Shown: one piece after another, positions 53,561-62,874 of the stretch
How positions within the stretch are numbered: position 1 is the first letter of the stretch
Layout: each line of letters begins with the position of its first letter
From: an uncultured Desulfobulbaceae bacterium
GTDB taxonomy: Bacteria; Desulfobacterota; Desulfobulbia; Desulfobulbales; BM004
Direction of reading: 5' to 3'
Length of the DNA stretch: 64,000 nt
Assembly (NCBI GenBank): GCA_947259115.1
Contig: CAMYKS010000006.1
Location: 163,816 to 227,815 of the forward strand
Program-made: the position numbers and the translations under genes
Notes under the pieces: generated by a model
The model's input: only the letters and a program-made list of their open reading frames with translations
Told to the model about the DNA's origin: nothing
Databases searched by the model: none

Positions 53561-53986
53561 TCAGGGGTTTTCTTCGTACTTAATTACAGTTATCAGGGCA
53601 AACTTGCCAACCTTCTCGGTTGATATAACCATGGCATAAGGAGTGGTATTTTCCTTTTTTTTTATGTCCAGAACAGCCTGGATATTAGTGTGCGGCTTCC
53701 CTGAAGCAAAAGTATCTACCACTGCATTTTTGATTTTGCAGTCTTCACAATTTTCGTCCAAGCCGCAACCTGCTTCAGTAAAAGAATGGATGCAATCAAA
53801 AATCTGGCCGCCTCTGTAACCTTCCATCTCTGAAAGACCTTTGCCGAACAGCTTACATGCGCTCTCATTTGCTGTCACAACCTGCCGTGGTTCCGCCTGC
53901 ATAAGCAGGGTCGGCATCGGGCGGGAATTCAATATTACCTGTGGATCATCATTTTGATTGTTGTTGGATGAATTGTCGTGGCTCAT
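53561..53986 (-). CDS. PAS-domain protein with a cysteine-rich loop
   Basis: A 141-residue single PAS domain (LNSRPMPTLLMQAEPRQVVTANESACKLFGKGLSEMEGYRGGQIFDCIH). It is followed by a cysteine cluster FDCIHSFTEAGCGLDENCEDCKIKNAV, with four cysteines that could bind a metal or iron-sulfur cluster, or form redox-active thiols. There is no output domain, so it is a stand-alone sensor module. AAAGGAAAAG precedes the ATG. It lies upstream, but not obviously in the operon, of other genes on this strand. Confidence 0.8.
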   Translation of the reverse strand: MSHDNSSNNNQNDDPQVILNSRPMPTLLMQAEPRQVVTANESACKLFGKGLSEMEGYRGGQIFDCIHSFTEAGCGLDENCEDCKIKNAVVDTFASGKPHTNIQAVLDIKKKENTTPYAMVISTEKVGKFALITVIKYEENP

Positions 53987-54155
53987 GTTCTTTTCCTTTA
54001 TGCAAAAATAAATCTGTTTTATCTCTTAATTCTGCATTCTGAATTTTGCATTTTAATAAGTATGAATGTCCCCGGAATTTGCGGAATTCCTTTCCGAAAC
54101 GCGAGCCAGTACCTGTACTACGACTTGTTAGCGGCCTTTTTGAAAAGATACTGCT

Positions 54156-54818
54156 TCAAATAAACTTGTAGCCTACTCCATACACCGACCCAATCAACTC
54201 CTCATCCGGGCTTTGCCCTGAGATTTTCTTGCGAAGTTTTTTTATATGGCTGTCAATGGTCCGGTCACTCACTATTCGATGATCGGAGTATATTCTTTCC
54301 ATCAACTGGTCTCTGGAATATATGCGCCCGGGGTTAGCAGCCAGAAAACTTAACAATTTGAATTCAACCGCTGTAAGTTCAAGATCTACGCCACGCAGGG
54401 ATGCCTTATAACGGGCCTCATCGAGAACAAGTCCCTTGGCCTTAATGGTTGTTTCGCCGCCTGCTCTTCGCAATACCGCCTTGACCCGGGCCACCAGTTC
54501 ACGGGGACTGAAAGGCTTACAGACATAATCATCAGCGCCCAGCTCAAGTCCCAATAGTCTGTCTATCTCCTCAACCCGGGCCGTCACCATGATTATCGGA
54601 AGATTGGAAAACGAACGTATTTCCTTGCATATCTCCATGCCATCACGACCCGGCAGCATTAAGTCCAGTATAATAAGATCGGGTTTATTCTCCCTCACAT
54701 AGGGAACAACATCAAGGCCATTCTCAAGAACTGTTGTATCAAAACTGGAGCGGGCCAGGTAATCTTTTACTAATCCGGCAAGTTTCTGTTCATCTTCCAC
54801 TATCAGAATCATTGTCAT
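54156..54818 (-). CDS. OmpR-family response regulator
   Basis: A 220-residue regulator. The receiver domain has the acidic pair VEDE, the phosphoacceptor Asp in PDLIILDLMLPGRDG and the conserved Lys in DDYVCKPFSPREL. A winged-helix DNA-binding domain follows (LELTAVEFKLLSFLAANPGRIYSRDQLMERIY). It resembles BaeR/CpxR. It overlaps the sensor gene by 4 bases and is likely to regulate the divergent Spy-like gene. Confidence 0.92.
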   Translation of the reverse strand: MTMILIVEDEQKLAGLVKDYLARSSFDTTVLENGLDVVPYVRENKPDLIILDLMLPGRDGMEICKEIRSFSNLPIIMVTARVEEIDRLLGLELGADDYVCKPFSPRELVARVKAVLRRAGGETTIKAKGLVLDEARYKASLRGVDLELTAVEFKLLSFLAANPGRIYSRDQLMERIYSDHRIVSDRTIDSHIKKLRKKISGQSPDEELIGSVYGVGYKFI

Positions 54819-56302
54819 GTTTTCTCTCCTGACGGTAGATTTATCCTGATCAAAACACCGCCCAACGGTGATGATTCCGCCGCAATGCTCCCGCCATGTG
54901 CCTCAACAATATTTCTGCATATCGCCAGCCCAAGCCCAGCCCCGCCGGAAGCCCTGTTGCGGGAACTCTCCACCCGGTAGAGACGTTCAAACAGCCTGTC
55001 AATATCCGCAGCCGGGACGGATGGACTGCTGTCCTGGAAAAGAATCTCCGTCCCTCCGGCAGCAGACTGACAAATGATACTCAGGGTCCCTCCCGGATCA
55101 GTATATTTCAAAGAGTTGCTGAACAGATTATCAAAGAGCTGCTGCAACCGTTCAGGATCCCCAAAGATATGTATTTTATCCTCTGTCGGTACATTCAGTA
55201 TCAATGAAATATTCTTTTCAGTAAATTCAGACCTGAACAGTTCTGCCTCCCGATTCAGGATTGCCAATACATCCGCGTTCTCTTTCCTGTAGGTCAAGGC
55301 ACCGATATCAGACATGGAAAGCTGGAATAGATCATCCACCAGCCTGTTCAGCCTCATCACTTCAGAATGCAGAGACCGGGCAGCCTCTGGCGTAAACGTC
55401 CGCACGCGGTCTTGTAAAGCCTCAATTTCGCCGCGCAGCACAGCCAGGGGGGTCCTCAGTTCATGGGATATGTCAGCCACCAATTGTCTTCGGCCCTTTT
55501 CATTTTTTCCAAGGGTCAGGGCAAGAGAATTAAAATCCCTGGTCAACTGCCCCAATTCATCTGCCGGCCCCACTACCAACCTGGTGTCAAATTTACCCGA
55601 TGCCAATTGATGGGTTGCGCCGGCCAGGGCATTCATTCTCTTGAGCAGCCTGCTTGCCAGGGGAAAGGCTATCAAGGCGGCAAGGGCGGCAATTAACAGG
55701 GATATAAGAGCAAACGATTTCTTCTGTTTCTCGACAAAATGCAGTTGGTGCGGGGCAAGTAAATCCTTCTGGGGAATATGGCCAAGATAACCGACAGGAA
55801 CTGATGCCTGCTTCAAGGGGATTATTTTCATGTCTGCGACAGGAAATCTCCGGGGACCGATAACCACATTCTTATCAGCATCAAGCAACACGACCCTGAA
55901 CTCAAAGAGATGTCTCATCTTCTCCTGGAAGTTACGTGGCTCCATTCTTCCATGCATCTTCTCGCTTCCCATTCCCGGAGGGTGGCGTCTGTTTCTGCCT
56001 TCCCGACGTATTTCCAGATCTTCCAATGGGTTAAACTGCTGGTGTCCTTCCGGGGTGGAGGCCGCCAGGAACTGGTGCCAGAGACGTGGATTCTCCTGCA
56101 GAAAAAGCCAGTCTCCCTGGTCAGCATATGCTTCCTGCAGATTTACGGCAAGAGAGTCGAGCCTTTTTGTTTCCACTGTATTGACATAGTTTAAGAAACC
56201 ACGGTCAAAATTCCAATAAATCAGAAAAAACATGCCGACTACCACGACTACAACTGCGGTCAGCAATGTTGCAAACAATTTATATCTGATACTGATGAAC
56301 AC
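54815..56302 (-). CDS. Envelope-sensing histidine kinase
   Basis: About 495 residues. Two membrane helices (LFATLLTAVVVVVVGMFFLIYW and ALISLLIAALAALIAFPLA) flank a periplasmic sensor domain of about 160 residues. A HAMP segment, the HisKA box (LVADISHELRTPLAVLRGEIEAL, phosphoacceptor His) and an ATPase domain (NLFSNSLKYTDPGG, GGAGLGLAICRNIVEAHGG) follow. The architecture is BaeS/CpxA-like. AGGAGG lies just upstream, and the best-spaced start is GTG 56302. Confidence 0.9.
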   Translation of the reverse strand: MFISIRYKLFATLLTAVVVVVVGMFFLIYWNFDRGFLNYVNTVETKRLDSLAVNLQEAYADQGDWLFLQENPRLWHQFLAASTPEGHQQFNPLEDLEIRREGRNRRHPPGMGSEKMHGRMEPRNFQEKMRHLFEFRVVLLDADKNVVIGPRRFPVADMKIIPLKQASVPVGYLGHIPQKDLLAPHQLHFVEKQKKSFALISLLIAALAALIAFPLASRLLKRMNALAGATHQLASGKFDTRLVVGPADELGQLTRDFNSLALTLGKNEKGRRQLVADISHELRTPLAVLRGEIEALQDRVRTFTPEAARSLHSEVMRLNRLVDDLFQLSMSDIGALTYRKENADVLAILNREAELFRSEFTEKNISLILNVPTEDKIHIFGDPERLQQLFDNLFSNSLKYTDPGGTLSIICQSAAGGTEILFQDSSPSVPAADIDRLFERLYRVESSRNRASGGAGLGLAICRNIVEAHGGSIAAESSPLGGVLIRINLPSGEKT

Positions 56303-56488
56303 CAACACTCCTCCTTATTATTAAGAATCCGTCTTCTTGTTATCATAGAGTAAACATGCTGACCAGATCATTTTAAACTCTTCCTTCTTTTTCCTTATTT
56401 CTTCCACATTTCCTCCTTATTCAGGAGCTACAGTATTTATCAAGAGACAACAGATTTATTAAATAACAATTATTTTTAGGAGAACATC

Positions 56489-57166
56489 ATGAAACAAAAC
56501 AGCCTTAAGAAAACAGTTGGACTTGCAGCCGTAATTTTTCTTCTGCCAACTCTGGCAATGGCCTATGGTGGCCAGGGAAAAGGCAGAGGTCAATACGGGC
56601 CTCCTCAAACAGCAATCGATGCCTGTGATGGAAAAAACACCGGCGACACGGTGGAATTCATGAACCGGCGTAATGAGAGTATTTCCGGCACCTGCCAGGA
56701 ATTAGACGGCCTGCTGGTCGCCTTGCCTGAAGGCGGCCATCGCGGAAAAGGATATGGCAGGACGGGATGCGGGAATGACGAGAAAGAATGGCAGGGCGGA
56801 GACAGACAGAATCGGCATGAAATGAGAGCTGAACTTCTTGGTCTCACCGAAGAGCAGCAGGAGCAGATCGAGGCAATCCGCAAGGCAGAAATGGCTGCCC
56901 ACAGGGACCTCAGAGAAAAGATGATGGTGTACAGGGAGCAGATGCGGGAACTTACGAACGAGGGAACATTTGATGAGGATGAGGTCCGAGCCATTGCCGA
57001 GGAAAAGGCGAAAATCCAGGTTGAGATGGCTGTTTCCAGGGCAGAAATGCGCAGCAGGATACACGCCATCATGACCCCGGAGCAGCAGGAACTTGCAAAA
57101 AACTTTAGTTCAGAGCGGCATAACAGATGGGGGAGACACCACCGTGGTCCTGGTGGCGGATGGTAA
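56489..57166 (+). CDS. Spy/CpxP/ZraP-like periplasmic protein
   Basis: A 225-residue exported protein (signal peptide MKQNSLKKTVGLAAVIFLLPTLAMA). The C-terminal two-thirds is helical, with the family signature LGLTEEQQEQIEAIRKAE and the second LTxxQ-like MTPEQQELAKN. The ends are rich in Gly, His and Arg (HNRWGRHHRGPGGGW), suggesting metal binding as in ZraP. Relatives act as periplasmic chaperones or metal-responsive modulators of two-component systems. It is divergent from the sensor/regulator pair, the classic arrangement for feedback control. Confidence 0.8.
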   Translation: MKQNSLKKTVGLAAVIFLLPTLAMAYGGQGKGRGQYGPPQTAIDACDGKNTGDTVEFMNRRNESISGTCQELDGLLVALPEGGHRGKGYGRTGCGNDEKEWQGGDRQNRHEMRAELLGLTEEQQEQIEAIRKAEMAAHRDLREKMMVYREQMRELTNEGTFDEDEVRAIAEEKAKIQVEMAVSRAEMRSRIHAIMTPEQQELAKNFSSERHNRWGRHHRGPGGGW

Positions 57167-57210
57167 CCTGATTTCGATTAACTGACACCATACAGATCAC
57201 AACAAAAAAG

Positions 57211-57237
57211 CCGTGGAAAATACTCCACGGTTTTTTT
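57211..57237 (+). terminator. Terminator of the Spy-like gene
   Basis: CCGTGGA (57211-57217) / TCCACGG (57224-57230), six-base loop, then seven Ts; an A-run on the left makes it usable on both strands. Confidence 0.9.
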
Positions 57238-57266
57238 GTGTTTAAATGCTGCTTTGATATGCCGTC

Positions 57267-57557
57267 TCAGTGATCACTAATAAGTTTTATTTCGAGATGG
57301 CAGCCAAGTGCCTGAGCATATTTTTTCAATGTTGCTATTGAGGGTGAATGTTTACCGCTCGTTAAAGATGATTCAAGTCTGGTAATAGCAGGCGCTTTTG
57401 TTCCCATTTTGCTGGCTACTTCAGCCTGGCTTAGGCCGGCATTCCGGCGGGCCTTGAGTAACTCGCGAAGTAGGGAGAATTCCGGCTCAAGAGCATCGTA
57501 TTCTTGTTTTACTTTTTTTCTCTTTAATGCTTTCTCCTTTAAGTCAGAATGTTTCAT
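57267..57557 (-). CDS. HigA-like XRE-family antitoxin
   Basis: A 96-residue protein with a helix-turn-helix in the XRE style (RRNAGLSQAEVASKMGTKAPAITRLES) and a charged N-terminal arm. GAGGTGA precedes the ATG. It overlaps the toxin gene upstream by 14 bases, the normal toxin-first HigBA order. The antitoxin reading frame is intact although the toxin gene is broken. Confidence 0.85.
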   Translation of the reverse strand: MKHSDLKEKALKRKKVKQEYDALEPEFSLLRELLKARRNAGLSQAEVASKMGTKAPAITRLESSLTSGKHSPSIATLKKYAQALGCHLEIKLISDH

Positions 57558-57879
57558 TTTTGGTCACCTCACTCATTCTGGTTTGTGCAACCTTCAATTC
57601 TTTTTTGGGAGTTTTTTGAGACTTCTTGACATAAGAATGGAGCATAATGATTTTCTTCCCAATTTTTGTGCAGAAGAAAACTCTGGCTATACCTTCCTTG
57701 CTTTTAATCCGTAATTCAAAAAGGCCCCCTTCAATGGGTCTGGTATGAGGCATACCCAAATTAGAACCAAACTCACACATTAAGTCAGTCAGCCTCAAAT
57801 ACCTGGCCAATAAACCATCCGGAAGAGAAAGGATCTCTTATTCCAGTTTTTGGCTATAGTATTTGATCTGCCATTTCAT
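57544..57879 (-). pseudogene. HigB/Gp49-like toxin gene with a premature stop
   Basis: The frame begins at ATG 57879 (MKWQIKYYSQKLE), hits TAA at 57838-57840 as codon 14, then continues in the same frame as EILSLPDGLLARYLRLTDLMCEFGSNLGMPHTRPIEGGLFELR to the end. Relatives carry an acidic residue at this spot, so a single GAA-to-TAA change would explain it. The conserved C-terminal part (ARVFFCTKIGKKIIMLHSYVKKSQKTPKKE) is intact. A TTG at 57810 could start a shortened product, but the first strand and helix would be missing. Confidence 0.7.
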
Positions 57880-57960
57880 GAACAAATAATAACAAATATG
57901 TTATGTCTGGGCAAGGTGTTTTATTTTGAAAAGAGGCGTAATGGAATTCCGGGGACACAA

Positions 57961-57993
57961 TGTGTAATATAACTTGTAGCTTGCTATTACACA
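57961..57993. repeat. Inverted repeat in a GGGGACA-type remnant
   Basis: TGTGTAATA (57961-57969) / TATTACACA (57985-57993), perfect 9-bp arms with a 15-base spacer, directly after GGGGACACAA. Two short direct repeats of TGACCCCTTTGCCT follow near 58040-58070. It resembles the dispersed GGGGACA/GGGTCA elements elsewhere in the window. Confidence 0.55.
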
Positions 57994-58089
57994 ATAAATT
58001 GGGAAAGAGAAGAGATAAAGGTCAGAAGCAGAACTTGACCCCTTTGCCTTGACCCCTTTGCCTTTGTATTTCAGGTAGTGTAGCCATGA

Positions 58090-59724
58090 TTATGTCGTTT
58101 CAGGTTGAACATCCTTGTCGTTTTTGAAAATTAACACTCTCCTCGCAAAAGGAATTTCTATGCCTTCCTGGTCAAAGGCCCTTTTGATCATTTCGCGAAG
58201 TTCAAATGCCACACGGAAATGGCAGCCTGGGCGTACCTTGGTGAGGGTTCTGATCAACAGCTCTGATTCGCCAAATTCCTTAAGACCCTTGACTTTCAAT
58301 GGTTCAAGTACATCGATATTCTTTTCTTTAAGTTGGAGGCCGGTCTCATTCAAAACCCGGAAGACATGATCCAGATCAGAATCATAGGCTACGCCAACTT
58401 CAACAACAGCAAAAGTATAGTCTTTCGAATAATTCACCACCGAATTAATCTGACCGTTTCTGAGTATATGTAACTGACCGTTGGGGTCCCTGACCATGGT
58501 TGTCCGAATGTGGATAGCTTCAACGATTCCCCGAGCCGATGCCGTTTCAATATAGTCATCTACCAGGAAAATACCCTCAAAAAGGATGAAGAAACCGGCG
58601 ACGAGATCGTTGATAAGAGATTGAGCGCCCAGCCCGACAACTACACCAAGAATTCCGGCGCCAGCCAGAAGGGGCAGGGGATTAATGTCAACGGCCCGCA
58701 GCATGAGCACAAATGCAATAAAGTAGATGCCATACTGCAGAAGTGTCTTAATAATCGGTGTTAAGGTCTGTTGTTGCTGGTTAGGGCTTCCTGCGGTTTC
58801 ACCCTTGGGCAGCATGTACTTGTCAACCAGAAGATTGACAACCTCCACGACCATGCGGGCAATAAAAAATATACCGATTATTTGAACCAATGCTGGACCT
58901 AACGAGGCGAATTGCGAAAAAAAATTCACCTGTAGCACAACCAATGAGGCAACCCAGACATAGATGATATATTCCAGGCATCGCCGTAAAAGGGGCATGA
59001 GTCCGCTTATGCGGTTATACCAGTCCAGATAGCTTTCACGATACCAGTATTTTTTGCTCAGGGCCTCAAGGCTGTCTATTGCGGTGTCGGCAGCTGTAAC
59101 CACCAGAAAGCCGATTGCAATTATCAGGTAAATCTTTAAGCCAACAAACAGGGTATTGTTTATCGCCGGGGGCAAAAACAAGGCATGAGCCGCATAAAGA
59201 ATAACTAGGAACCAGATGCTGTTTTTAAATAGCTGGCGAAGCTTTATAAAAAAACTGTTTATACTTTCATCATTAGACTTCAGATGTTCATAGGATTTAG
59301 CCTTATCTTCAGCCTTGGACAGTAATTTTAACAGCAGCTTGATGACATAAAGAGCGACAATGGTAAGACCGATGGTCTTGCCAAGGCGTATGAGTAGTTG
59401 AGACCAGAAGTTGGCAGGGATTTTTGCTAAAAGAGAGAGAGTATGCTGGTAGACATCAATTTGTTTGTACAGGAGAAACCCATTATAGCCCAAGACAGCA
59501 GTACTGGTGAGGATGCATAAAAAGATCAGAATTCCTCTGATCCTATTTTTTACTCTTTCGGGTTGACCAAGATATTTTTGTAAGACGGGGATTGAGCCAA
59601 TGCGGCCAAATATGAAACGGAGGATAGTTGCTAAAAAAATAAACAACAGGATAAGGAAAACAATTTCAGCGCCAATAAGAATTGCAGAACGTGAAAAACC
59701 TTCAACGTCTCGCAGAATGTCCAT
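58090..59724 (-). CDS. Mechanosensitive channel of the MscS family
   Basis: About 544 residues. The start is ATG 59724 (MDILRDVEGFSRSA) with GGAG upstream. Several N-terminal membrane helices lead to the pore helix and MscS core (LLAGAGILGVVVGLGAQSLINDLVAGFFILFEGIFLVDDYIE). The cytoplasmic vestibule follows (VVEAIHIRTTMVRDPNGQLHILRNGQI) and a C-terminal alpha/beta part. The extra helices place it with the larger MscS-like channels. It protects against osmotic down-shock or transports small ions; single gene. Confidence 0.9.
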   Translation of the reverse strand: MDILRDVEGFSRSAILIGAEIVFLILLFIFLATILRFIFGRIGSIPVLQKYLGQPERVKNRIRGILIFLCILTSTAVLGYNGFLLYKQIDVYQHTLSLLAKIPANFWSQLLIRLGKTIGLTIVALYVIKLLLKLLSKAEDKAKSYEHLKSNDESINSFFIKLRQLFKNSIWFLVILYAAHALFLPPAINNTLFVGLKIYLIIAIGFLVVTAADTAIDSLEALSKKYWYRESYLDWYNRISGLMPLLRRCLEYIIYVWVASLVVLQVNFFSQFASLGPALVQIIGIFFIARMVVEVVNLLVDKYMLPKGETAGSPNQQQQTLTPIIKTLLQYGIYFIAFVLMLRAVDINPLPLLAGAGILGVVVGLGAQSLINDLVAGFFILFEGIFLVDDYIETASARGIVEAIHIRTTMVRDPNGQLHILRNGQINSVVNYSKDYTFAVVEVGVAYDSDLDHVFRVLNETGLQLKEKNIDVLEPLKVKGLKEFGESELLIRTLTKVRPGCHFRVAFELREMIKRAFDQEGIEIPFARRVLIFKNDKDVQPETT

Positions 59725-60031
59725 ATTCAGTTCTCCGATTAATACTACTTTGACATATAGTACATTTAATGGACCTATGCCGAACGTTTGAGCTAACTTG
59801 GCCGCCCACAAAACTGTCCTCGATTAGCGCAACGGAGCTTCCCGCGGTACTGTTAAGCGATTGGTTAGCATTTATTTACCAAAGATATACACTTGATTTT
59901 TTTATGTATAATAATCATTTCAAAATATTCGCTACACGCCGATTGGGCAACGCCACAACATATGAAAATTATTGAGGACAGACAACGATTTCGACGCCAA
60001 TTATTTTCAAAAACCCGTGGTCTGTTCCCAA

Positions 60032-60724
60032 TCAATTATTTTCCTCCTGATTAACGAGCATGATCCTGGCATCTGCAACCACGCAGCCTTGAGCGTTGCA
60101 TAATAAAGGATTCAGGTCTATGGATTCAATAAATGGGGTAATCCTCATAAGCAGGTCGGAAAAGGACAAAAGGGTATCTGTGAGTGCCGAAAAGTTGATT
60201 GGTTCTTTGCCCCGGTATCCTGAAAGGAGTTTCCCTCCCTTCAGTTCCTGCAGCATGGAGCTCACATCCTCTGGAGCCAGAGGGGCCATCCGTAGTGCAA
60301 CATCTTTGTATATTTCCACCGCTGTTCCGCCAATGCCTAGAAGAACTATGGGACCGAACTGATGGTCAATTGTGGCACCGACGATCAGCTCTTCTCCTTC
60401 CAGCATTTCCTCGATAAGGATACCTGCAAATTCCGGCAATAGGCTCATTTTCCGGTAAAAGTCCTGTAGCTCCTCCTTGCTGTTGATTTCCAGGGCAACA
60501 CCCTGGACCTCTGTCTTGTGTACCACGGCCGGGGAAACAACCTTGGCCGCAACCGGATAGCCTATTTCAGAGGCAATGGTCCCAACCGCCTCCATATCCT
60601 TAGCCCAGCCGTAACGTGGAACGGGCAGCCCCGCCACCTGCAGGAGACTCTTGGCATCGGGCTCCAGGACCCAGCCGGCCTCCCGGGAAGAATCCAAAAT
60701 GGACTGTATTTCATTTTTTAACAT
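60032..60724 (-). CDS. ADP-forming acyl-CoA synthetase, beta (ATP-grasp) subunit
   Basis: About 230 residues with the ATP-grasp fold (LLQVAGLPVPRYGWAKDMEA, GYPVAAKVVSPAVVHKTEVQGVAL, EEMLEGEELIVGATIDHQFGPIVLLGIGG). It pairs with the alpha subunit encoded just upstream. The two-subunit enzyme makes ATP from acetyl-CoA or a related acyl-CoA, ADP and phosphate, an energy-saving step in anaerobes. The start is ATG 60724, with GAGGTG upstream, overlapping the alpha gene by 7 bases. Confidence 0.9.
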   Translation of the reverse strand: MLKNEIQSILDSSREAGWVLEPDAKSLLQVAGLPVPRYGWAKDMEAVGTIASEIGYPVAAKVVSPAVVHKTEVQGVALEINSKEELQDFYRKMSLLPEFAGILIEEMLEGEELIVGATIDHQFGPIVLLGIGGTAVEIYKDVALRMAPLAPEDVSSMLQELKGGKLLSGYRGKEPINFSALTDTLLSFSDLLMRITPFIESIDLNPLLCNAQGCVVADARIMLVNQEENN

Positions 60725-62088
60725 GGCCGGCACCTCTTTAAAACTCTTGTCATATTTACAGCACTCTCAATGGACGAGGCAACCGGCACCTGATTCAGTT
60801 CAAATCCTTCTATGAGCATCCTGTACTTTTCAACATGCGGAACATAGGCAACCAGGGGTTTGCCGGAACGCCTGCACACCTGGCTTATACTGGCACCAAG
60901 ATCAGAGCTGATCCCTGGCAGGTATGGAAGCAGAAGAAGCAGAATGCAGTCAACCTCGGAAATAGTGTTCAAGGTCTCAACTGCGGTGACAAAATCTCTC
61001 TCCAGGGCACTGCCTGTCAAATCCACCGGGTTACCGACGGCAGCGATGGAGCGAATGCTCTTAGAAAAACCCTCCTGCAACTGCTGCCGGACACTTTCGG
61101 AAAAACCCGGCACGCTCAAACCATTGCTTATGCATGCATCCACTGCCATGGCGCCATGACCGCCGCTGCCGGTTATAATGCCGATGCGCCCATCTATCCT
61201 CGTGTCAGGATAACAGCTCAAAGCCTCACAGTAAGACACCAGTTCATGTTCATTGCACGCTTCAATAATATCATGCTGCTTCAGGACAGAGGTAAAAACC
61301 TGGTAGTCTCCTGCCAGGGAAGCAGTATGGCTGGACACCGCCCTCCCTCCTTCGCTTGTCTTGCCTGCCTTTATTACAATGACCGGTTTGCCGCAATCCC
61401 GGGCAATGTACACAAAATCACGTCCTTCATTTTGGGCAAACCCCTCAATATAAAAAACAATAACCCTGGTGCGCGAATCCGAGGCAAGAAATTCAAGAAG
61501 ATGCCGCTCCCGAATAAGGGCCTTGTTGCCGATACTGATACCACTGGAAATTCCCACCCCCTCATCGGCGAACTTGACTAACAGATCAACGAGAATGCCG
61601 CCGCTCTGGCTCACAATTGCAACGTCCCCTTGAGAGGGCTGCACCATGCGCTCGGTTGGCAGAAAAAAGGTGTCCACCGAACCGGGAGAATACAGGCCGA
61701 GGCAGTTGGGGCCGATAAAGGGAAAATCATGGAGGGCTGCAATGTCAACAAGACCAGCCTGCAGATCATCATGCCCGGACTCTGAAAAACCACCTGAAAT
61801 AACAATAGCGCTCTTTACCCCGGCATCAATACATTCCTGCAGCACCGATGCAACATATTCAGCTCGAACAACCACGACAGCAAGATCAACCTGTTCCGGC
61901 ACTGCTGAAATCGAAGGAAAGACCTTCTCTCCATGGAGAACGCCTCCCTTGGGATTGACAGCATAGGTTCTGACAGGATAGCGAAGCAGATTTTTGCTGA
62001 AAATAACATTGGCGGGATGACGGTCATTGCTCGACGAAACTCCAATGACCACAACACTTTTCGGTAAAAACAACGGTGTAAGATCCAT
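60718..62088 (-). CDS. ADP-forming acyl-CoA synthetase, alpha subunit
   Basis: A 456-residue protein with a CoA-binding domain at the N-terminus (FLPKSVVVIGVSSSNDRHPANVIFSKNLL) and ligase domains after it. The phosphorylated histidine is expected in the GSGGHGAMAVDACISNGL region, and VIKAGKTSEGGRAVSSHTASLAGD is a family signature. GGGGGAG precedes the ATG. Substrate range (acetyl-, propionyl- or aryl-CoA) cannot be read. Confidence 0.9.
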   Translation of the reverse strand: MDLTPLFLPKSVVVIGVSSSNDRHPANVIFSKNLLRYPVRTYAVNPKGGVLHGEKVFPSISAVPEQVDLAVVVVRAEYVASVLQECIDAGVKSAIVISGGFSESGHDDLQAGLVDIAALHDFPFIGPNCLGLYSPGSVDTFFLPTERMVQPSQGDVAIVSQSGGILVDLLVKFADEGVGISSGISIGNKALIRERHLLEFLASDSRTRVIVFYIEGFAQNEGRDFVYIARDCGKPVIVIKAGKTSEGGRAVSSHTASLAGDYQVFTSVLKQHDIIEACNEHELVSYCEALSCYPDTRIDGRIGIITGSGGHGAMAVDACISNGLSVPGFSESVRQQLQEGFSKSIRSIAAVGNPVDLTGSALERDFVTAVETLNTISEVDCILLLLLPYLPGISSDLGASISQVCRRSGKPLVAYVPHVEKYRMLIEGFELNQVPVASSIESAVNMTRVLKRCRPC

Positions 62089-62215
62089 TCTCCCCCTTAT
62101 CCGGTCTCCATTCCCTGGATTATCATTTACTGTCCCACCACTTTTCTGTTTACTCCTGCCCTGCCACTGATTCTATCAAACTCGAACTGAAAACAGCAAA
62201 CCGTGAACCGTTGAC

Positions 62216-62422
62216 CTATAACCTGTGGACCTGTAACAAATTCGTGGACCCGACAGCTCTTACCGGACTTCCCAGGGTAATGACCACCCGGTCACCGGAC
62301 TTGAGGATTCCGGCCTGCAGAATTGCCCGGTCTACTTCGTCGACCTGCTCTTCCGTGTTGTCTCTGGCAACAACAGCCAGGGAGAGCACCACCCTGTACA
62401 GATTGTACGATAAAGGGGTCAC
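62216..62422 (-). pseudogene. Pyruvate kinase 3' fragment
   Basis: A 68-codon frame ending ILKSGDRVVITLGSPVRAVGSTNLLQVHRL, which is the C-terminal domain ending of pyruvate kinase. Homology starts near YNLYRVVLSLAVVARDNTEEQVDEVDRAI and stops abruptly at the tandem repeat beginning at 62419. The catalytic barrel is absent. The missing part may lie beyond the IS110-type element outside the window or be lost. Confidence 0.65.
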
Positions 62423-62462
62423 CCATTAAAAGGCCCCTTGTCACCCATTAAAAGGCCCCTTG
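62419..62462. repeat. Two tandem 22-bp units
   Basis: TCACCCATTAAAAGGCCCCT-TG occurs at 62419-62440 and again at 62441-62462 without change. It marks the break point of the pyruvate kinase fragment. Confidence 0.85.
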
Positions 62463-62874
62463 TCAAGGAATAAACTATCCCGTTCAAGGAAAAGTTGATT
62501 TTTTCCTTACAAGGCTCAACGTAACTATCTGCCACCTTGCCTGCGATTATCCGCCTCTTTCTGCATCCCTTATTTCTTCGGTAGGATGTCAGTGATATCT
62601 CCACTGCATCAGTCACCCATCAGGATCAAGGCCATTTGTATAAAGCATTTATGGTTTATACAGGCCCCTTTCCGCCTCTTGGCGGAACCAGAAAATCTTC
62701 GGTACCAAACCGTGTCCAATCGCTATATAGCACAAATCTTATGGTTATTAGCCAACCCTTTGCTGGTTCACGGCATGGGCAGTAAAGAAACTGAAAATCA
62801 CTGGGTGGAACGGCTGCCAATCAAATCTGATGGTTTTGCCAACCCCCTATCTGGTTCACCGTTCCAGCCAATTC
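62463..62874. other. Structured non-coding region beside the IS110-type transposase gene
   Basis: About 410 bases with no convincing gene. It contains a perfect hairpin TTCCGCC (62670-62676) / GGCGGAA (62681-62687). Two related blocks of GCCAACCC-x-TGGTTCAC-GG type lie at about 62752-62777 and 62838-62862. It may hold the element's end and possibly its bridge RNA. Confidence 0.45.

Noticed and set aside
62419-62616. 65-codon minus-strand frame beside the tandem 22-bp units
   Set aside because: Its end is encoded by the repeat units themselves and no family is recognisable.
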